From the NCBI GenBank assembly GCA_951640165.1, contig OX621260.1, forward strand, positions 24,632,001 through 24,696,000: a DNA stretch of 64,000 nucleotides, given 5' to 3'. Numbering within the stretch: the first letter of the stretch is position 1; each line of letters begins with the position of its first letter. Positions 10,055-21,142 of the stretch are shown piece by piece. The notes under the pieces are model-generated. The model made no database searches and was not told the origin of the DNA. It saw only the letters and a program-made list of their open reading frames with translations. Source of the stretch: Pseudoips prasinana. Taxonomy: Eukaryota; Arthropoda; Insecta; Lepidoptera; Nolidae. The translations under genes were made by a program, and so were the position numbers.

Positions 10055-10370
10055 ACTAGTACTATTTTTATTTTTATTTTTTATATCAAAGGGCGACAAA
10101 CGAGCAAGTGGGTCACCTGATGGTAAGTGATCACCGCCGCCCATGGACACTCGCAACACCAGAGGAGTCGCGAGTGCGTTGCCTGCCTTTTAGAGTCAGC
10201 AAACAAGTGTTGCTGACCCTTCCCCCCACCCCAATGAGCTCTGGCGACCTTACTCACACTCGGAAACACAACATTAAAATTATTAATGTTATTATTAAGG
10301 AATGTCTTCTGTAAGGTGGAGGCACTTCCCCAGTCGGGCTGCTCTTTGAGCGAATGAACGCTATGCCCTC
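10055..10370 (-). mobile_element. LINE 3'-end fragment, family Y
   Basis: Sense on the minus strand. It ends with CATCAGGTGACCCACTTGC followed by an A/T-rich tail (plus strand TATTTTTATTTTTATTTTTT). A near-identical copy lies at 54311-54628. Only 3' untranslated-type sequence is present; the parent LINE clade is not determined. Confidence 0.6.
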
Positions 10371-10374
10371 ATCA

Positions 10375-10514
10375 TTATCATCATATCAGCCGAAAGACGT
10401 CCACTGCTGGACAAAGGCCTCCCCCAAAGATCTCCACAATTGCCGGTCTTGCGCTATCCGCATCCAGCGATTCCCAGCGACCCGCACAAGATCATCGGTC
10501 CATCTTGTCGCTAT
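10375..10514 (-). mobile_element. RTE-type LINE, 3' terminal fragment
   Basis: Minus-strand translation gives the conserved end of the RTE ORF2 (TDDLVRVAGNRWMRIAQDR, then LGEAFVQQW), ending in a stop and ATG repeats. It abuts the preceding family Y fragment with only a few bases between. Confidence 0.75.
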
Positions 10515-10532
10515 GCCCTACCTCTCTTAAAT

Positions 10533-10576
10533 TGTATATTCTTAAACTAGTACTACTACTAGTTTAAGAATATACA
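10533..10576. repeat. Perfect hairpin, 20-bp arms, 4-bp loop
   Basis: Arms TGTATATTCTTAAACTAGTA and its exact reverse complement, separated by CTAC. No gene flanks it, so a transcription terminator role is unlikely; it reads as a small inverted duplication. Confidence 0.9.
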
Positions 10577-10949
10577 TTCAACTATGCTAGAAAGAATTTG
10601 ATGAGCCGTAGATACTAATTTGGTACTAATGAAATCTTATGTCAAAAATTTCTTGAATATTACGGAGAATATCAACCATAAGTCTTGATAAATGTTCAAC
10701 AATCCATATAGTTTTGTTCAAAAACCATTTCTAAATCTCGCTAGCGTGTTCCCTTCCACAAACCGAACCGTTTTCGTATTGAATAACTCAGAAAGAGCTG
10801 TAGATAAATGAGGCCATCTATTTTTCCAAACTGAGCTATTTGCGATCTGAATTGTAGATTCGGAGTCTTGATAATGTTTGTTAATATTTCACGTTGGAGT
10901 AACGAATATAGGCGACGTGAAGGCATTGCCAATCCTTGCTAATGTCATA
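10577..10949. other. Non-coding stretch, nothing recognised
   Basis: Short frames on both strands, no recognisable protein or shared repeat. Confidence 0.35.
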
Positions 10950-11304
10950 TTTTCCCGGCCGAATTTCGGCCATGGCGGCCATTCTCAATGGAGATTAGCC
11001 AATTGCGCAGGACATATTATAGTGCACAAGTGTGTGCGCAAACACAGGGGCACTTTCTATTCCATCACTCTCAAGATCCGATGGGACGACTAGCGACACG
11101 ACCGGAAAGAGTTCAGGTACAGGACCGTCGACTTTACGTGCTCTCCGAGGCAGGGGGTGTAATACCGCCAACTTCCAGACTTCGGGCTGATACTGAGAAA
11201 TTTATTTTTACGGAAATATCCCAAAAATCACTTTTTAGCCTGACCCGGGATTTGAACCCAGGACCTCATTATCTGCGCTAGACCAACGCAACGAGGCAAT
11301 ATAA
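10950..11304 (-). repeat. tRNA-headed SINE, family B, reverse copy
   Basis: On the minus strand: head TTGGTCTAGC (A-box-like) and GGGTTCAAATCCC (B-box), then a body with TTCTCAGTATCAGCCCGAAG, CCGTCGAC/GGTCCTGTACCTG and the end CGCCATGGCCGAAATTCGGC. The A-box part is shortened in this copy. Further copies lie at 33082, 33739, 42998 and 56711. Polymerase III promoter boxes are inferred from the motifs. Confidence 0.75.
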
Positions 11305-11309
11305 TATAA

Positions 11310-11645
11310 TATTATAAATACGACAGTAACTCTGTCTGTCGCGCTTTCATGCCAAAACTACTGAACCGATTAAAATGAAATTTGGTGCACCTATAGTCTA
11401 GAATCTAGGAAAGGACATAGGTTACTTTTTAATGCGAAAAAAGGGTTGTAAGGCGTTGAAAGGGGGCATGAAAAGTTGTATGGAAGTACCGTAGTTTTTA
11501 GCCTAGCTAGAAGCCTGTAATTGATTTTTTAGGCTGTTGATTCGATAAAATAATGACACTTAAAGTTAGCAAAAGTTTTACCCTCAAGCGTGTAAAATAA
11601 CAATTGGAAATGAAAGTTGGTATGGAAATATGTAAGATATGTGAA
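11310..11645 (+). repeat. Dispersed non-coding repeat, probably Helitron-derived
   Basis: Contains ACTCTGTCTGTCGCGCTTTC and AAAACTACTGAACCGATTAA, a signature I recognise from many lepidopteran non-autonomous repeats. Its end at 11560-11640 is similar to 16455-16540 on the far side of the Ty3 element. This suggests that element inserted into, or beside, a copy of this repeat. Confidence 0.4.
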
Positions 11646-11825
11646 TCACACTAATATTATAAACCAAAAGTTTGTGAGTGTGTGAGTGTGTATGTTTGTT
11701 ACTTCTTCACGTCTAAACGGCTGGAGCGATTTTAATAAAAAATGGTATGGAGTTAGCTGATACTCTGGATTAACACATAGGCTATAATTTACAAATACGC
11801 GTGTAAACCCGCGGGGCACACCTAG
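11646..11825 (+). mobile_element. Short Helitron-like element, about 180 bp
   Basis: Begins A|TCACACTAATATTATAAAC and ends CCCGCGGGGCACACCTAG|T, with a GC-rich hairpin-like segment before CTAG. It contains GTTACTTCTTCACGTC typical of this class. It abuts the truncated 3' end of the Ty3 element; the minus-strand pol frame runs into it and stops at 11782. Confidence 0.5.
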
Positions 11826-13959
11826 TTATTTTGTCTACAATTTGATAAGGTCCTATTTTCAATTCATCTAATTTTTTTCGGTTTAACCGGTTTCCATTTT
11901 CAACATACACATAATCACCAACTTTTAGTTCATAATGTTTTCTGTTTTTATCAAATCTTTGTTTATTATAATTGTGGGATTTCAAACTATTTTCTAAGGC
12001 AATTTTCCGGTCTCGCAATAGATGATTATGTGTTATATTTTGTTTCAGTTCATCTGGGAGAATATCAACATTTTTTCCCTCCAATAAGTATTTTGTAGAG
12101 AAACCTGTTACACAATGTTCAGTTTCGTTATATTTTTGAGTACATTCATGGGCAATAGTTGTCCAAGCAATTTTATCTTTTCTTTCATTAATCTTGCACC
12201 GAATTTTATTAACCAACGTTTGGTTTAGCCTTTCGTTCAATCCATTTGAAAAAGGCGCATTTACTGCAGTAAAAACTACAGTGATATTTTCCTTTTCTAA
12301 AAAACATTTGAAATCTTTTGAATTTATGCCTGGATATTGATCTGATAGAATTAAATCTATTTTATAATCTTTTGTTACTTTTTGGACAAGTTTTATAAAA
12401 TCATTCGCACTCTGGGTTTTGGATGTCAAAATATAGGCGTAACGAGTGAAATGATCTACTAAAAGATGTAAATATGTTTTGGTTGAACGAGCACCACCAA
12501 ATCCCCCTATGGTGTCTATTGACACTATTTCAAATGGATAGGTGGCGGGGCCTAAGTGAGACATTAGTCCAAACTTGCTTTTCCTTCTAGATTTATTTTT
12601 TATACAGATATCACAATTTTCGCAGTATTTCTTTATATTATCCAATAAATTTTTAGCTTGATAAAAAGGTTTAATCTTGTTTTCGATTTGCTGTCTTCCT
12701 ATGTGACAGTAGTAGTGATGTACATGTTTTATTATATCTTTACTGAACTCTTCAGTTAGTACAATCTTTTCATTTTTTCCTATCTTTTTATAATATATAT
12801 TATGTTTGAAAATAAGTTTATTTCTATTTTGTTTAATATCCTCATTTCTATCTTGATCGTTTAGTATGTCTTTTAATTTAACAAAATTCACTACTTTTAT
12901 ATTACTATCTTGATTTTCATATGATTCTAACACAGGATTTCTGCTCAAAGTATCTGCTTCTATATTATATTTGCCCGGAGAATATATTATTTTAAAATTG
13001 AACTGCGACAAATAATATGTCAAATCTCCCAGTTCTTCGTCCGTTCTGGCCTTAATATTCATTTTTTCTAAAGGTTTGTGATCTGAAAAAACCGTAAATG
13101 TTTTTCCTATAAGCCAGTGTTGCCAGTATTTAACCGCCTCTTTTATTGCCAAACATTCAAGATATATGGCTTTTTTCTTTTTTTGGGTTTCGTTTAATTT
13201 TTTTGAAAAATATGCGCAAGGCTTTTCCTCACCGTTGGTTTGAATTTGTTTGAAAATCGCACCTATGCCTTGTATACTAGCATCTGTATAAATATGTATT
13301 GGCAAATCTGGATCAAATATAGCTAGAATAGGTTTTGAGCAAAGTAGTTTCTTTATAGTATCAAAGGATTCTTGACATCTATTGGACCAAACGAATTTTT
13401 CCGCTTTTCTTAATAAGTTATGTAAGGGATCCAGTATAATTGAAATATTTGGCACATATTTTCCATAGAAATTAATTTTTCCTAAAAATTGTCTAACATT
13501 TTTTTGTGTTTTTGGTATTGGAAATTCTTTTATGGCAATCAAGTTATCTTTTAATGGAGTGACAGTATTGTTTTTTATTATGTGCCCTAAATACTTTACA
13601 GAGTCCTGTGCAAAGTTACATTTTGTGAATTTTAATTTAAAACCTTCTTTAAAGATCGCTTCCAATAACAGAGATATGTGTTCAATGTGTTTTTCGAACG
13701 TTTCAGAAAATACTAAAATATCGTCGATATAATTGACAGTAAAATTTGACAGTTTATGCTTTCTTATAATGCTACTCAAAATTCTTTGAAAAATAGCAGG
13801 AGAAGTTTTTAAACCAAATGGTAAACAAGTCCATTGAAAGTGTGCGTCTTGAGTAACAAATGCAGTTTTGTGCCTATCTTCAATTTTAAGAGGTATAGAC
13901 CAGAACGCTGAGTTTACATCAAATGTTGAAAAAAATTTACATTTTCTTGTTTTAACCAT
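11782..13959 (-). pseudogene. Ty3/gypsy pol: reverse transcriptase, RNase H, integrase
   Basis: 725 residues. The reverse-transcriptase palm and YIDDILVFS active site are near residues 75-85, RNase H begins at IYTDASIQG, and the tether has HWLIGKTFTVFSDHKPL. The integrase zinc region is HHYYCHIG with CENCDIC. The integrase triad is the D of IVSIDTIGG, the D of LILSDQYPG and the E of FSNGLNERLNQ. The first part of the reverse transcriptase lies in the upstream frame, so this is the downstream half of a split gene. The last ~15 codons come from the adjoining Helitron-like repeat, so the natural C-terminus is lost. Confidence 0.9.
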
Positions 13960-13970
13960 TAGATCCTCGA

Positions 13971-14885
13971 TTAGCGGAATTGAGGGACAACAATTTTATT
14001 TAATTCACGAAAATCTATACAAAGCCTAGACTTTCTTCCGTCTTCTTTTTTAAATGCTAGTGTTACTGGAGCGGCAAAAGGGCTATATGACTCCTCAATT
14101 AAATTATTTTTTAGTAAATTTGATACTTGATGTTCAATTTCTTTCATATCCTCAATAGAGCACCTATACGGTCTTTTACAACAGTACTTATCAATCAACA
14201 AATCAATATGGGCTTCATATCCTTTTACAGTACCTATATCATATTTGTCTTTAGCGAATACTGAATTGTATTTGCATATCAATTTATCAATAGCAGTTTT
14301 TTTATGGTGATCTAAATCATTTACTGAAATATCAAATTTATCAACACTTATATTTTCATTAAAGTTTATTTTGTACTCATTAATGCTAGTTTCTTTTTCG
14401 TAGTTTTTTGTAATATCCATGCCTTTTGTTTTATAATATATACCTTGTTTATTCCCTATGTCACTACCTGAACTGCCAGGAATTTCTTTAGTGTTTATAG
14501 GTTGCTTTTCTTTAATTTTTAGGCATTCTTTATTATTATTGCTGAGCACATTTTGGATGATCTTTAAATTCTCATTTTGAATTAAATGAAATTTTTGTAT
14601 ACAGTCTAATCCAACTAGAAAGTCATAGTCGAAGTTATTTTCATCTACAACAAAAACATTAACATAATTTTCAAATTCGAAAATTTTAATTTTTAAAGTT
14701 ACCATTCCTATTGTTTTTTTTACGCCATCAATTGTTTTTAAATTTGCATTATTATCATAAGTAGGTTTTTTTTTTAAAGATAATAATCTTGAATTTATTA
14801 AGGACACATTAGATCCTGAATCATAGATTCCTGATGTTTGCAAAGTGTCATTTATTAGTAATTTAATTTTTATTAATGGCGGCAC
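13971..14885 (-). pseudogene. Ty3/gypsy pol: protease and N-terminal reverse transcriptase
   Basis: 304 residues. The aspartic protease motif is YDSGSNVSLI near residues 20-29. A linker follows, then the reverse-transcriptase fingers (AAPVTLAFKKEDGRKSRLCI, then DFRELNK). The frame ends at a stop just after PQFR, while the matching downstream sequence continues in another frame 12 bases on. One missing base near 13975 explains this. The start near 14885 overlaps the end of gag (14888), as expected if pol is made by a frameshift or re-initiation. Confidence 0.85.
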
Positions 14886-14887
14886 TA

Positions 14888-16015
14888 TTAGTTTTTTGGA
14901 TCCATTTCATTTAATTCTATCTCTAATTCAGAATTGTTAACGCTCCTTATTAGATCTTTTTTTAGCCTATCATTATTTTTAATTTTGAACCAACATTGGT
15001 TTTCAGGGTGGTAACGTATACCTTTATTCTCTTTTTCACAAATTTTACACGGACTAAACAAGGACTTTACATTTTTCTCTTTAATTCTATTTTCGGAAGT
15101 TACTATATTTTTATGAAATCTTTTTTTGTTTATCAGATGTTCTAAACTTCTTAAATTATTAAATAAGTCTTTACTTTCCTTTAAAGTATTCCTATCAATC
15201 TTATCTGCAATAAAGTTAGGTAATCCAGTGGCAATCAGATCAGTTAGAGTGAGTTTATCTATGGACTTATTTATCTCTAATAGAAGTCTCTCTTTCTTTA
15301 ACGCATACCCCAGTAATGAACCCTGTTTGTATTTAAATAACATTGCATACCTGATTGGTGACCAACCCTTATCCGCATATGTTTCGCAAAAGTTATTTTT
15401 CCACGTTGCCCATTCTGAGTTTATTGTATGCTTTATAAGCATGGAACTGTACCAATCTAAACAAGAATCTTCTATAAATAACCTAAATATTTCAATTTTT
15501 TTGACATCTTCTTCTATTCCTATACGGACGCATTCCGCTTCAAAAGTAGCCATCCACTGGGACACATTAGTTATCTTGCTATTGAATTTTTCTATAACAA
15601 ATTTTCCTACCATTTTCCCCATATTAAGTTTCGATGAATCTTTTTTCATTTCAGCGAAGCTTTCCACGATTCTTGCTAGAGATTCTTCTGAAAGTCCTGT
15701 TGTAGAAGTTTGTGGTTTTGTTTGTTCCTCCAATAGGTATTCCATAAACTGTTTATTTCCAGCGTCATCACAATAAACCGCCTTCATCTCCGGGGTCATG
15801 GGAATCCACACCTGTCGTTTATCATGTCGTTTTTGTAAGGTAGCCTTTACTTTCTGAAAGATTTGGGTCTGTACTATTCTGTCATGTAATTTTACAGGTT
15901 GTAACTTATCTGGGATCGCAAAGGTCCGGCCATCTGAATCCGTGGTTACACAAATAATATTTGTTTTTACATTATCACTGGCTTTGAGCATGAACTCAAA
16001 TCGTAATTTTTCCAT
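14888..16015 (-). CDS. Ty3/gypsy gag
   Basis: 375 residues, intact from ATG to stop. Gag would form the particle shell and bind the RNA. The central part has the retroelement capsid pattern (FNSKITNVSQWMATFEAECV, then LFIEDSCLDWY, later WATWKNNFCETY). The C-terminus has one cysteine/histidine knuckle-like cluster (CKICEKENKGIRYHPENQCW). The N-terminal ~100 residues are not recognisable to me. The start is well placed: only about 12 bases separate it from a tRNA-primer-like TGG. Confidence 0.8.
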   Translation of the reverse strand: MEKLRFEFMLKASDNVKTNIICVTTDSDGRTFAIPDKLQPVKLHDRIVQTQIFQKVKATLQKRHDKRQVWIPMTPEMKAVYCDDAGNKQFMEYLLEEQTKPQTSTTGLSEESLARIVESFAEMKKDSSKLNMGKMVGKFVIEKFNSKITNVSQWMATFEAECVRIGIEEDVKKIEIFRLFIEDSCLDWYSSMLIKHTINSEWATWKNNFCETYADKGWSPIRYAMLFKYKQGSLLGYALKKERLLLEINKSIDKLTLTDLIATGLPNFIADKIDRNTLKESKDLFNNLRSLEHLINKKRFHKNIVTSENRIKEKNVKSLFSPCKICEKENKGIRYHPENQCWFKIKNNDRLKKDLIRSVNNSELEIELNEMDPKN

Positions 16016-16032
16016 TATTCGTAGTAACCAGC

Positions 16033-16444
16033 TGTATAATGTTGTTTTATAATATGTAAATTTTATTTATTAGATATGTAGGGAACAGTAAAACTATAAC
16101 TATAAGTGTTTCTCTGTAAATAGAAAATTTTATTTTATTAAAGAACTACATACTAACACGCATATTTACAAAACATTATTTATAATTACTTCATTACAAC
16201 TTACCTGTAAATAGAAAAACAACATTAAGAGCTATTGTTTCACTACTTTCAGTTCTTATAAATTACTTTTATTTAAAGATTGTAATAATATTATTTTAAC
16301 GTGAAATTATCAGAATCTCCATATTTTATCATGCTGCCAATCCGTCAATATAAACGGCCAGTCCCTTATACATAGACAAGTTTGTAAACCAAAAAGTTAT
16401 AATACGGAAAACTATAAACTAAATGAAGGGTCACTTCGTTTACA
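16033..16444 (-). repeat. Possible 5' LTR of the Ty3/gypsy element
   Basis: On the minus strand this interval would start TGTAAACGAAGTGACCC and end TTATACA, followed by GC and then TGGTTACTACG, a plausible primer-binding site. It has AATAAA-type signals near 16135 and 16070. There is no second LTR in the window to compare with, so the boundaries are a guess. Confidence 0.4.
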
Positions 16445-16714
16445 TATAAATAAATTTGACATTCAGTTGGCAAATATTTTACCCTGAAAGGCTTAGGGAA
16501 TAGGAGATGAGCGTTTGTTTGGAAATATGTAAATAATGTGAACGATTTATTATTTATTACTAACTATATATTTAAATACTATGGATGCAACTATCTGAAA
16601 TAAATGTTTTTATTATTATTATAAGTTTGCAAACAACAAAATATTATAGATATTCTGATGTAACATTTACGGAGTCATTACATTATATGCGGACGAAGTC
16701 GCGAGCACAGCTAG
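16445..16714 (+). repeat. Repeat ending in a Helitron-type 3' terminus
   Basis: The last bases read GCGGACGAAGTCGCGAGCAC then AGCTAG before a T, a hairpin-plus-CTAG end. The same terminus occurs at 53341-53369. The 5' part is similar to 11560-11640 across the Ty3 element. The start of the Helitron is not located. Confidence 0.45.
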
Positions 16715-17004
16715 TATTCATAATAATTGTTGGAATACGTCGAGTGAAAATCTCGACAAAGCCGGAGCATGAAGCGAATACGCCGTGATCCACTTATGCC
16801 GTCTTCTGAGCTCAAATCACGTCCGCGTGGGATTTTCCATTCTCTTTCTGTACTGCTGTTTATTTATTAAGTATATAGCTGTTCTCATATCGCTAAACGT
16901 ATTGCTGCTTAACTTTATACCCTACGGTTGTAGCATGGATAATTTATATATTGAGTGTAAAATTTTATAGAACTGGGAATATAGATGGAATATAGATAAT
17001 AAAA
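16715..17004. other. Non-coding stretch, nothing recognised
   Basis: No shared repeat and no convincing coding frame; two short frames (60-67 codons) have no recognisable features. Confidence 0.3.
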
Positions 17005-17300
17005 TCGTAGGAAAGTCAAAACTGCACATTGAATATTTTTTAAAAAGGATACTTAGGGCGTGATCTACTATCAAAATCGAAGCCAAAAATGTAGACTAAA
17101 GAAATTTTGTCTGTTTGTCTGTATGTATGTCCGGGCTAAACTCAAAAAGTACTGCATGGATTTACTTAAAATTTTGAATGAATATTACTAAGAGGTCGGG
17201 TCAACATACTAGGCTACATATTATCACGCTATCACCTACGGGGGAGGAGGTGTGATGGTTTATAAAATTTAACGCGGGTAAAATCGCGGGGCACAGCTAG
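17005..17300 (+). mobile_element. Non-autonomous Helitron-like element, 296 bp
   Basis: The most complete forward copy of this family: A|TCGTAGGAAAGTCAAAAC at the left and CGCGGGTAAAATCGCGGGGC then ACAGCTAG|T at the right. The interior has the family landmarks GGGCGTGATCTAC, TCTGTATGTATGTCCG and ATTATCACGCTATCACC. Confidence 0.7.
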
Positions 17301-17309
17301 TAAAATAAA

Positions 17310-17440
17310 TAAAACAGGTTTTTATTTACGTAGACTTTAAAAAAGCGCTTGTAAATAGTCCGTACATATAGGTAGATTATATTATTATTGTATTAGGTAC
17401 ACGGATTGTATGAAAACATTTACAATAAAATTTATTTTAT
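17310..17440 (-). mobile_element. LINE 3'-end fragment, family X
   Basis: Plus strand starts with an A/T tail and then GTTTTTATTTACGTAGAC and AAAGCGCTTGTAAATAGTC, the reverse of a block seen on the plus strand near 36480 and 55140. Sense is therefore on the minus strand. It abuts the Helitron end and is followed by a SINE. Confidence 0.6.
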
Positions 17441-17453
17441 AATACTAATGATC

Positions 17454-17690
17454 GACGGGCCTGTTGGGAAACGCTTGCTTTTCACGCCGGAGGTCGTGGG
17501 TTCGAATCCCACCCAGGACAAATATTTGTGTGCATGAACATGTCTTTTTGTTCTGAGGCTCGCTGTAATTTATCTTATATAAGTATGTATTTATAAAAGA
17601 AATGTAGTGTATCAGTTATCTGGTTTCCATAGTACAAGCTCTGCTTAGTTTGGGATCAGATGGCCGTGTGTAAATAATAAATATTACAAT
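17454..17690 (+). repeat. SINE family A, forward copy
   Basis: Head GACGGGCCTGTTGGG, B-box GGGTTCGAATCCC, then CACCCAGGACAAATATTTG and the shared tail ATCTGGTTTCCATAGTAC. A short deletion removes the A-box side of the head. Confidence 0.75.
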
Positions 17691-17859
17691 AAAAGAGATT
17701 TTATATTTATATTACTGGCAATTTAAATTCTAATCGTGTCTTAGAATGATAATATTTTGTTTTTTTAAAGACATCGCCCGCATTAAGGGATAAAATCCCT
17801 GTGTCGCGGGGTACAAACATATAATAGACAATATAATTTTTCCATAGATACCCCACATA

Positions 17860-18115
17860 TATGGTTACGATGAAAAAAAAATTTTTGGGTTTTTGTTCTA
17901 TGCATGGAGAACCCCCAAAATTATTATTCTTTTTTTATTTTTGTGTGAAAATCTTAATGCGGTTCACAGAATACATCTACTTACCAAGTTTCAACAGTAC
18001 AGCTCTTATAGTTTCGGAAAAAAGTGGCTGTGACATACGGACGGACAGACAGACAGACAGACATGACGAATCTATAAGGATTCCGTTTTTTGCCATTTGG
18101 CTACGGAACCCTAAA
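17860..18115 (-). repeat. Dispersed lepidopteran repeat with a GACA microsatellite
   Basis: On the minus strand it begins AGGGTTCCGTAGCCAAATGG and carries a (TGTC)n run, seen as ACGGACAGACAGACAGACAG on the plus strand near 18040. It is a very common non-coding repeat in moths and butterflies in my recollection; the class is not certain. Confidence 0.5.
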
Positions 18116-19655
18116 AACCGCTTTCAAGTCGCCATTTCCGGGTAAGGTGCCCAAAATGCTAGCGACGTTACCTCTTTGGATCGCAAGGCTTATTCGTTGG
18201 CCGAGGTACGTGCCAGCTCTCTGATCAATTTGTACACTTAATTCACATCAACTCTGTAAATACGTGTTAATTCTTGGTTAATTAAGTTCCATATTTAAAA
18301 ATAGAGTCAATGCTTGGCTATTTCTACTTTTGTAATCTATACGGGTCATACACAAAAAGAGTAAAAAAGTGTTAATGTAATGTATCATCTAAAAGAGCAT
18401 ATCAATGAATATTTGAATGATTTTAAATAGTATAGTCCCTTTATTTCTACATATTTTAATCACATCTTGGAAAATATTACGTTTCAGTTATACATTATTA
18501 TAGAATTTATCATCAATAAGTCTCTTGCTGTGGACTGTTACAAACCGAAGTTTTAGCGTTTGTGCTATGTTTAAAAATAGTTATATTACACTATTTACTT
18601 AAATTATTTACATGTAAAAAAAACAATTTAGTACAGATGTTGACAATATGATTAAAAAAATATATGGTTCCTAATTGTGTGAAATAAATCAATTAAAATT
18701 ATGGTCACATCATTATGAGTCTGGTCTGTTGTTCCAATAAGACTCTTATATTACGAAGTGCCTGAAGAAACTGTGTGGGCAATCCACAGCGCCTCACTAA
18801 AGTGCTTCAATGTCTTTTTATTTTTTGTAATTATTAAGTAGGTAGAAACCAGTCTTCCTCTCTGTACTGATAGGTTTTACACGGAATACATATAATTTGT
18901 TCCAAAGACCTTTTTTAATCATTTATCTCACCTAATAATCCCGAACATCTGTGACACTGTGGACATGGTAAAAAAACAAGAAAAATTTATTTTTTGGACC
19001 ATACTATACTTTTATTTTTCTCTGACAGCAACACTAAATATTACGGCGTTTCATATTTTGCTGTTGCGATTGTAAAGTGAGTGAATATATTTTTTTTATT
19101 CCAGAACACATATAATTGTAAAAGATCAGGTGTTCTTTCCTGTTCCAATTATAAATACGTAAGTATTGCTTTTATAAAAAAAATATTTTGTTTTTTTATG
19201 AGCATTTAGTAAAAGTATATGAAATGCATGCAGCTTGATTTCTAACCTCAAAACATACTACTTAGCGCATGACATTTTTTAAATACATCTCTTCTGTGGA
19301 TATCTTTTCTGTGACCACCGTGTCCACAGAAAAGAATATGTCCACGAAGGAGGCTTAATGGATGTTTTATTATTTAATTGAATTATAGAAAAGCTAAAAA
19401 ATTGCGTAAAGATTTTGGTTACAGTATATACTACGATAAAGCATTTAATTTTCGTAGTAGATTTAAGTTTTTTTAATGATATGATATGATTTAATAGAGA
19501 AAACTTAACGAAAATCTTTTATTACTATTCATTTTAATCGGAGAATTCAACGTTTACTTTGGGGTCATGTCTGGTGTGTTATGTGTGGTTTACTTGTATC
19601 TTGATGTGTATATAATTTTATTTTTAATGGTAATGCATGCTTGTTTTTTACTATA
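18116..19655. other. Non-coding stretch, nothing recognised
   Basis: About 1.5 kb, AT-rich, with no coding frame over 60 codons that I believe and no repeat shared with the rest of the window. A short inverted match exists near 19300-19335 (CTTTTCTGTGAC/GTCCACAGAAAAG). Confidence 0.35.
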
Positions 19656-19661
19656 GTTAGG

Positions 19662-20070
19662 ATGCCACGAGCAAGCAGATCTAAACTTCACTTTCCGACG
19701 AAGAAAAAAAAAAGTCGTCGTGAACAAAAGAAGTTGAGCATGAAATGCGCTCGTGCAAGAATGAGCGAAGCAGACATTGAACAGAGAAAAAACAAAGATA
19801 AAGAAAGATACGGGAAAAAGAAAAGAAGAAAATAAAGACTACACTCCCAGATAGCAACGAAATATTGTAAAGTATAAAGCCATGTTCCATCATATTGCCA
19901 CTTACTTGAATAAAATATTTTAAGGAAAAAGGCCATGGTAAAGGTGCTCCAGATGGACTAGAAGGCTGTGTTAAAAGAATTGCAGATGATTTTATAGCGA
20001 AAGGTCACGATATTTATAATTTAGATAGTCTTATGAAATGTTTACGTCATAATTACAAAGGCATTTAGAT
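19662..20070 (+). pseudogene. Decayed transposon-like protein gene, internally deleted
   Basis: Two coding remnants. The first (19662-19835) gives MPRASRSKLHFPTKKKKSRR and a basic region with SEADIEQRKNKDKERYGKKK. The second, about 100 bases on (19935-20070), gives HGKGAPDGLEGCVKRIADDF and a helical stretch. Both resemble the two ends of an insect protein family with a basic N-terminus and an HGKGAPDG-type motif near the C-terminus, which I believe is transposase-derived. The middle, where catalytic residues would lie, is absent. The family assignment is from memory and tentative. Confidence 0.4.
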
Positions 20071-21142
20071 TCATAAAATTGATGAGTCCTCTATTTTAGA
20101 TGTTGAAAATGTTTTAGATTCGAGTATAACTTGTCCCTTCAAGGGTACGCTTAGAACACACCAGGTGACATGGAGTGTCAATTACCCTTCAGTCCTTCAA
20201 GTAAGGCGTTTGAGTTATTTGAGTTGCACAAATCAAAATTTGTGCAGCCGATGTGCACTACCCCCATAATGGTATAGGTCTAATAAACGTGCAAATGAAG
20301 ACGTTAGATTCGCCTCGGGTATTGCTTGCTCTAGATTCTGGGTCAAACACTCCTGAAGTTGAATCTGTATCTAATTCTCCTGAGATACCAGCAACTCCCG
20401 ACGCATCAGCAGTATCAATCTCACCTGGTTTTTCAGAGAGATTTACATAGGATGCTGGTATAGAATATCATCAGTAACCACGCAGGCCTATGAAGCGGGC
20501 ACTGCGTATATATTTTCTTTTGACTCTGAATGCTCCACGAACTTTTCATCAAAGAAGCGATCGACATCAATACCTTTAAATCTTCCAGACCATTTTGACA
20601 GTTCTTTGGAAATATTTCCAAACCCTTATAATAAATTTAGTTACTTTTTCAAAATATGATTAGCTACCTAAAGAAATATATAACACCTTGGCTTTGAAAA
20701 TTACCGTTTATTTGGATTATTATATAATCTACATTGTGATTTTTGAAGTCCACCAAAATGAAATCCCTTTCTGTAGACATTCTTTTTTATTTTTTATTTT
20801 CCAATTGGTTCGATTACGTTGACGTTTTATTTGCGTTTTATAATGCGTTTATAGCAGGAAGTACATATGTTTAGTTATTTTATCTTATCAGATTTTGGTT
20901 TACGCTGAATAACAGCATTTTATCTATTTTGTAGACCAAGTCGCCTCTTCTGTGATCCTTAAAAATGTAAAAAATGTGATTTATGTCAAAAAATTAACAT
21001 ATTGATCACCAACATAGTGATTAAAAGACTGATTATTAATAATGAAGTAATAAATATTCGATTTCGTTATGTTTCTGAGAAGTTTTATTTCTGCCCCTTT
21101 GTGTGTTACCTTTTTGTGTATGACCCATTACATATAATAAAA
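20071..21142. other. Non-coding stretch
   Basis: May include the eroded end of the preceding pseudogene. A frame at about 20295-20450 gives a serine/proline-rich stretch (NTPEVESVSNSPEIPATPD) with no recognisable domain. Nothing else supported. Confidence 0.3.

Larger units (their letters stand above)
11826..16444 (-). mobile_element. Ty3/gypsy LTR retrotransposon, 3'-truncated
   Basis: Minus-strand order gag (16015-14888), protease and start of reverse transcriptase (14885-13971), rest of reverse transcriptase, RNase H and integrase (13959 onward), the usual Ty3 order. There is no envelope-like frame. The 3' end, including the 3' LTR, is missing: coding sequence meets a Helitron-like repeat at about 11825. 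A possible 5' LTR lies at 16033-16444. One frameshift is visible, so the element was probably active fairly recently. Confidence 0.85.

Noticed and set aside
15126..15776. 216-codon plus-strand frame
   Set aside because: Antisense of the intact Ty3 gag gene.
20253..20450. Serine/proline-rich frame considered as a host exon
   Set aside because: No splice-site support I can defend, no recognisable domain, and it lies beside a decayed transposon-like gene.
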